DNA of 64,000 nucleotides, from assembly GCF_022539665.2 (NCBI RefSeq), contig NC_081332.1:5409803-5473802 (forward strand). Reading direction: 5' to 3'. Position numbers and translations under genes: made by a program. This DNA comes from Daphnia carinata. Taxonomy: Eukaryota > Arthropoda > Branchiopoda > Diplostraca > Daphniidae. Under the pieces are notes generated by a model. It made no database searches, was not told the DNA's origin, and worked only from the letters and a program-made list of their open reading frames with translations. Positions 57,352 through 64,000 of this stretch are shown here, piece after piece. Each line of letters opens with the position of its first letter. Position 1 is the first letter of the stretch.

Positions 57352-59443
57352 TCAGTCCATTTTAATACTACCATAAATATATCGCACAAATTTGAGCGAT
57401 GCAAAGAAAGCAACCGTACCGAGTGCCAAGAAAAAGGCATAACAAGTGATAAAAATGGATGAAAAGAATTCGACAGTTTGAAAGAAGCCCGACATGTTGG
57501 AACGCCGGAAATAATAAAACGCCGCGTACAAGAAGATGAAAACGCTGGTAGATCCCGCAGCAAAAATGGATCTCCACCACCATTCGTGATCTTCGATGGC
57601 CAGTTGGAAATACGTCAGCGCGATGGACACTGTCGCTGTCACGCAGAGGACGATAATGAACGTCAAACCCAGAATGCCGTAGAGAGTGTACGGCTCCCGA
57701 CTCCAAAGGGTGGCAAAGACGTAATACAACTCCACTGAGATGGCACTAAACGGCAGGAATCCACCAACCAGATAGTGCATTATCCACGAACGGTACCACG
57801 GTGTGTATGGTATCTCCCTTGGTATGTTTTTGGCACGGCAGGGCGCATCAAAATCACCCGCAGCATTCTTGCCAAAAATCCCGCCCAAAACAGTTAATGG
57901 GTAACCTGGGCAACAGAAAAACAATTCATCAATCATTTCATAAAGAAAGATATAAATGAATTACGTACCGATAAAGAGCCAGACCATCATCATGAGGACG
58001 ACAGTGGTGAAGGGCAGTGCTTGAGTAGAATGGTACATCCAGGCCACTGTGTTTTGAATGCCCCAAAGGACGAAGAATGGGACAGCGAAAAGGCACGACG
58101 TTAGATGAACACATTGGACCCATCGGAATCCTTCGCCCATTTGTTTGAAAAACCGACAGGCCACGAAGCCACTGACGATGGACGTCAGGGCATAGAGGAA
58201 GCAGGAGGCTACATTGACGGCCCCGTGGCGATGCACGCTAAACTGACCGGCCAATGCCAGAACGATGATGATGGTTGCCATGCAGAGCAACTGTGAGCCT
58301 ACGCCCAATATAGCGCAAAACAGCATTTTCCGCTGCGGAAAGCGGAAGACGTCAGAGTGGATGATTTTCCAGCCGTACTCGTCTACATCTCCTGTTTTAT
58401 AAGGACAAAAGAAATGGCATTTTAGCTTCTACGTTGTTTACATAATGCAACACAAATACCTGCGGGATCTTCACTGTACCGTGCGAAATCTTTTTTCACG
58501 ATGCGCATCAAGATGACGGCCACGAAGCTGATGAGTAAGAAAGCCAATACCATAGAATTCATGACGGAGAGCCAATGAATTTCCAAAGTGATTGGGAAGA
58601 ATTTGCGAGCTTTAAAACGATCCAGCCTGTCCTCATACTTAACGCTGGTAGGGACCCATTTGGCGCTATACGTATGAGTTATTTCCAGATCGTCTTCAGG
58701 CGTCTCAGGCAACTCGACGCCTTCGCTGACAGAGACATTGGCACTAATGATTTGCCGGTCGTTGTATTCAAAGACAAAATCGTATTGCGTCCAGACCATG
58801 ATTTTGTGAGTGTGAGGGAAAAGGCGTCCCTCTTCCAAATGTCCCACAAAATTTCTTAGTGGCAAATCATCTACCACAAATTCAAAATAATACTGATCCT
58901 CAATGGCTTCAGAAAGCTTTTCTAGTTCTTTTTTCTTCAGGTTCAAGGTGCAAAGTGTTTTCTTTTCAAGGTCCATTTTGAATTTCAACTTATACAATGA
59001 TTTTGCCATACGGTCTCCATCCAGTACCTCTCCCAAAGACAAACTGCGGTGCTCAATCTATTGAAAACCATTGGCAGTTTTTGATCGTCAAAATAACAGT
59101 GCCTAATATGAAGTTACCTTTTCTGGAATACAGACAGGTAAACTGTAGTAGTGGTAGGTTTCATGGGGGTTGTTGTATGGGCCAACTTTGTTAACGTACA
59201 GCTTGACCTATGGAAACAAAAAAATTTGAATTAAAGTTCCGCTTGATGTCACAGACCACACATACGAGAAGGTAACCAAGTTTCGCGGTTTCAATCGTTA
59301 ATGGGAAATGCTTGTCGTAGATCTTGCATGTAAAATTGAATTACCTCATCGTTGTCGTCATATTTTTCGGCATCCACAGAATACCTTCCCAATTCTAAAA
59401 AGGAAAAGAGAAAAAAGAGAATGAATACTGTCCACGTAGTCAT
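57352..59443 (-). CDS. TM9SF1: Transmembrane 9 superfamily member 1 (nonaspanin)
   Basis: Five exons on the minus strand: 59345-59443, 59118-59207, 58460-59057, 57969-58391 and 57352-57905, 587 codons plus stop (human TM9SF1 is about 606). Signal peptide [19 protein letters not shown]. The lumenal domain contains [38 protein letters not shown] and [17 protein letters not shown]. Nine membrane segments follow, with landmarks [38 protein letters not shown] and the YFRRSNMSG loop. The C-terminus IKMD fits the KxD/E Golgi-retention (COPI-binding) motif. YFRRSNMSG and a tail ending YIYGSIKMD distinguish it from the TM9SF2/3/4 type. Nonaspanins sit in Golgi and endosomal membranes and help to sort multi-pass proteins. 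Confidence 0.94.
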
Positions 59444-62400
59444 TGTATTTTGAAGGCAACGCCAGCAGACAGAAACTGAATCTGACGTATGGGCAACTGT
59501 CAAGCTTTGCCAGATGCTCCAGTTCTGGAAAATTGACAGATTCACTTTTGTTAAAATGCCGATTTAAATAACGACAGCTTAAAATTCTAAAAATATAAGA
59601 CAATGGTGAGGTTCTCTACAACTGTAGTAAGAACATCGTCAGAAAATGTTTCACGTGTTGCTAGACGATGATAACAAACTTAATTGTATAGACGTAAGAA
59701 CGAGGATGACATGCAGTAATGGACATCCATAAAAAACGAAAGTCAATGATCGAAACTAGCCGAGCGCATCGACAGATGAATACGCGTATACTATAAAAAA
59801 AATACTTTCATTACTTGTGATTTTTTTATTCCCATTCAATGAATGACGGCCACTATCATTACATTCTGACTCGTCATTCACACACACCGTTTTCTTTTCC
59901 TCATCCACAGCCACGTCTGTTGCTAGGATAAAATGCAATTTCCCACTGTACAATAAGGCGGCTGCAGTGCCGGAAAACAATTGCGTGCGCGTGCCATACC
60001 CAAGGACAAAAAAACAGTCTTTCGTGTATCATTCGAACGACAAAAAAAATTATAAAAGAATTACTATGTCCCCTAGCGGTATAATCTCAGCATCACGCAG
60101 CCATCGTCAATGTGTTTCTTTTATTTGATTCATTCTTTAATCGACCCCTCGATGAATAGTAAAGCGTCAATGAACGAAATCATTCACGCGCATCTAATGT
60201 TGAAAATGGATCTTTTTTTTTATGTTTTAAACGTAGAGGGCTATAGAATACGAAGGGCAGTGTTTTCAAAATCAAAATTTGAAAGGATCTTGCGTCTACC
60301 GTTCGGCTATGTAACACACTCGATAAAAATAGAGTTTTACTTGGCATTTGACAATGACGGGACACGGACCTCCAACTGAGATTCTCGAGTTAGGGGGGTA
60401 TGTACAATCACTGCCCGCTTGTGTTTGCCGTTCCAGCATCCACGCATCGTCTAAAGTTCTAACATAGTACGTTACGAGCCCTTACCTTTAAAAAAATATA
60501 TCCATCCATCACACGACCAACGAAAAATGAATTTTCACATATCGTAAGTTCCCTGTAGCATTTGAGGGTTCAGCAACACAATAACCCCATTTCTTAACTA
60601 TAATTGGATTTGATCGGTTCTTTTTTACCGTTTTAATACGGGACAATAGAAATACAACCTCGTGATTGCTGACTCGTGTCAAACGAGTTAACACGAATTT
60701 TTTTTTCAAACCCCTTTCAATCTCATCGATCATTGATTTGATTCTCTTCCGAAAGATACAGACAAAGAGTTTGAACAAAAGAATGAAAAAAGAAATTCAA
60801 CCGTCCGAAGACAAAAAAATGTTTTACGGCACGCGATTTTTTTTTAACGACATCCCCCTCCCATTGTGTGTACACACAACACGGTACTAGTGAATTAAAG
60901 TCATCAATAACTTTTTTTTTTCATTTATATATCTTAAAATCTATTTCGTATCCCGTCCCCCTCTTGTTGCACTTACGATCCCTCGTCGGTTGTACACTTG
61001 GTTTTCCTATTGTTGTTTTTGTCTAAAGGCAGATGGCATTACGTAAAACCACACAGCGTTATATCATTGCCTCTATCTTTCGTTATACAACAAAAATCTT
61101 GTGATTGTTATTTTTATGAACACCAACAATAGAGATAGACCCTCACACTGTTTAGCTGTCGACACACGATCCCGATTTCCCGGTCAATCGCCTCTCCCTT
61201 TTTTTCTTTCCTACACGCCATTGACTATCAACCAATAAAAACTACTGATGCTCTTTATCTAGTTGCTACAATTGAGTTGGTATAGGAATCGATAGTTTGA
61301 GAGCCAAACCACTTGTCTCCTCCCGCGTAAAAATATGGTCACATATACAATTTGATGTTGAATTATTATATAAGAGATTTATCGTTGCAAAGGGAAAAAA
61401 CGAATGGGCTTGCTCTCATGGACGGCTGACCGCCACTTTTTGACACTTGACGGCCGGACACTTGTTTTCTCCCCTCTGACTCTCTCTGTATGATCAACTC
61501 CCTTAGATCTATCAAACTCAAAATGTCCAGCCTTGTTTTTGTATTCGGTTCAATGACGATTGTTATACTGTATACACCTTCTATAAAACGTACTGGATAC
61601 TCTCATGTAACACACTAGCGTCGGATATTGCACTCTCAACCCTCGCCCTTTCTTTTTCCCCGTGTAGAACACAATAATGTACAGCCCCATTTCGAAAATT
61701 GTCATCTGTCGTCTATGATATGTTCGAGAGACAAGCGGCAGTTGTTTCCATTCCGGCTCTAAGTAAAAAGGCTGTATACAGCACTCAGAATTTTACACAC
61801 AGAAATTGCTCCTTTTTATTTCGTCTATAGTGTACGATAATGAACCTTTCTAACGGAGTACAACCTTTTCACGCGGCCGACGTTCATTTCACAGGCAGCA
61901 AGAGAACCATCTATGGCGGTGATACAGCGAGGGTGTGAACGCGGAGGGATGAATGAAGAAAACTTTTAGTTTAGAAATCAACAGCAGCTTGATGGCGGTG
62001 CTCTATCGGTTGATAAAAGAGTAATCATGACCCTTTTTGATTTCATTCCGCCCTCACCCTCGTAGATTTTTTTTTTATGTGAAGGAAAATTCGTATATTG
62101 ATGGTTTATAAATGTGGGCCTATTGATCTATTCACGGAGGATGTATACGACGAGCGGTAAAAAAAAAACATTTGCATATTCAATAGCAAATTTGTGGGAA
62201 AAAAATTTTTAAAAGAATTTTAAAGTTCGTAAATGAACCGGAACATCTTTCAGCGTTGAAAAGCGGCTGGTTTAGGCCTAATCCTTTTTTTCTATTCGTA
62301 ATTGATTACCGTGAACTTATTTCTTTTGTACAATTTGAATGCCCTTAAATTTTTGAAACTGCTACTCATTAGAACTTTCTGTTACATGTCCTCTCTATGA

Positions 62401-64000
62401 AAGATGCCATTCAACGCCTCGTGCTAATTCTCAAAAGGAGTCAAATCCCGCGTACGAATTCCGAGTCATTTTGAAAAATTACGAAGAAACCATAGGCACA
62501 AGTTTACTATCAAAATCGGATCATCAATCTATTGAAAAATGCCCATTAAAATCTTATTGCTACATCCATTGAATTCAACTGATTATAATCTACCATAATC
62601 CACTATGTGTACCCATCGATATTCAACTCCCCTATCTATGCGATTTTTAACGTGCAGTGAAGTCTCCGTGAACCCTCCGTTTCTCACTCTCCGTGTATAT
62701 ATAGACATTGCCTCTCTGTGCACACTTATGAGTAGTTGAGGGGGAGACGAGGTTATGCGCTTGTATACACATATTGAAACGAAGAGTGAATACGAGAGAG
62801 AGAGGAACGTGAGGGGGAGGCGGGTAATCATCATTGGAGACAGGGGTGTGGATAGCGAGTGTGAGAACCGGCAGAATAGAAGCTTTCCCACGTGCCCGCT
62901 CCTCTTTATACAACGCAGTATAACATGGACAGGAGGTTGAATTTACGTGACCGCTAATCGTTCGTGTATATTACATACGAGCGTTCGTCAACCGGTGCAG
63001 CACTTGTTATTTTATTTTTCAATTTTTCGGCCGCTGTGTTGTGTTCACCTTCAGTAAAATTAAACTTAATTTTTTAATTTAAAAGTTTTGTTATTGAATT
63101 TAATTCATTTATAGAAATAGAACGATTTTCTAAATGGGCGTGTTTGAACACGAATTTTTATTCAATAGGGAAATGTTTAATTGTTGGCTGGGGTTCGATG
63201 TGTCGATTCGTGAAAGAATAATTACCAGCAGCTGTCCGCATGTAGGAAACGTTACAAAGCTTTGCACGAGAGCTTGCCATTAATCTCAAACTCAATTTTT
63301 TTTAAATTTTCCACACAAAAAATAAAAAGAAAACTAACTGGAATTTTTGATAAAATCCATATTCATTTCCTGTTTGATACAGGGGTTATAGGCAAGTGAG
63401 AGGGGAACTGAAGGGTACTTTGCGAGGTAGTATATTTACATACCATCCGTGCAAGTAAACAGGGTAAAATCAACCCTATACCGTTCGTTAATTATCATGA
63501 TGGTTAATGGACATGGAAGTCTCTTTATATTATTATTTTATACCACGACTTTTGAACTGTTTCCCTTTTATCGCTATAGTGCTTGTTTTGGCTGATGCCG
63601 TGAAAAATGCATGCAGTATACATTTGATGACCGGATATTGAGCTCCTTCTTTTATATCCTCCTCCCCCACCTATAATACCATCATCCATGCACCTCGACA
63701 TTTTCTCCCAAAAAAATGTAAAAGAAAAATAGGAAATAAAAAAAAATGAATGAAGATAAAAAGGGGGGAATGATGAGTTCCATTTGCTCCGGCAACTGGT
63801 TGCGCTCATCTCCCCTCTTCTTTCCCACGCCGGTTTCCCGTCATACGTAGTGAGACTCTTCACGATGAGAGGATTTTCTTTTTTTGCACGATAAAAAAAA
63901 AGAAAAACAAACAAAGAAAAAAAAAGGACGAGGAAGGGGCGTAGATATCAAAGAGAGGAGAATTTTATGGCTTATGTCAATTAACAAGGCAAACGACTTG
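59444..64000. other. Intergenic DNA upstream of TM9SF1 to the window end
   Basis: The first few hundred bases should hold the TM9SF1 promoter, and I see no TATA box at the expected distance. No other gene is recognised through 64 kb; short open frames show no motifs. A poly-purine/A-rich stretch lies near 63.7-63.95 kb. Confidence 0.45.

Overview
The window looks like genomic DNA of a small crustacean, most probably a Daphnia-like cladoceran. The reasons are spliced genes with short introns (about 60-200 bp), arthropod TATA/initiator promoters, an RR-type chitin-binding cuticle protein, an arthropod-type contactin with an N-terminal C-type lectin domain, and a pair of chlorophyllase-like secreted hydrolases that would suit an algae-eating animal. 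The species call is inference. All gene models below were spliced by eye; for each complete model the exon lengths sum to a whole number of codons.

Layout. 1-9 kb: the last two coding exons of an RBM24/RBM38-type RNA-binding protein (+), in DNA unusually rich in long homopolymers of all four bases. 9.2-9.5 kb: tRNA-Arg(CCT) and an intron-containing tRNA-Ile(TAT). 11.0-14.5 kb: two tandem six-exon chlorophyllase-like genes. 14.9-23.2 kb: a gene-poor stretch with mobile-element ends, a GC-rich minisatellite, a piggyBac-like MITE, three tRNA-like remnants, a hairpin-rich segment and a 650-bp fold-back element.

23.8-31.7 kb and 43.3 kb: a cluster of small secreted-protein genes. Four are paralogues of a short peptide family that I do not recognise. 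They share a six-base first coding exon, a signal peptide and a hydrophobic/basic C-terminal tail, and three of them, more loosely the fourth, share an upstream DNA box. Between them lie a six-cysteine secreted peptide (-) and a KPEY tetrapeptide-repeat protein (+). 32.3-38.1 kb: mitochondrial ribosomal protein mRpL48 (+), convergent with contactin (-). 39.2-40.7 kb: a candidate small membrane protein (-). 41.2-41.8 kb: an RR cuticle protein (-). 42.7 kb: tRNA-Val(CAC). 51.0-55.4 kb: a Ly6/three-finger GPI-anchored protein (+) with a 3.6-kb first intron. 57.4-59.4 kb: TM9SF1 (-).

How the genes fit together. Much of the 23-44 kb interval encodes small secreted products whose signal peptide begins on a six-base exon, as in many arthropod cuticle genes. 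The peptide family with its shared promoter box is the strongest candidate for an undescribed, co-regulated system. The remaining recognisable genes are ordinary housekeeping or adhesion genes. Large parts (16-19 kb, 45-50 kb, 60-64 kb) hold nothing I can identify.
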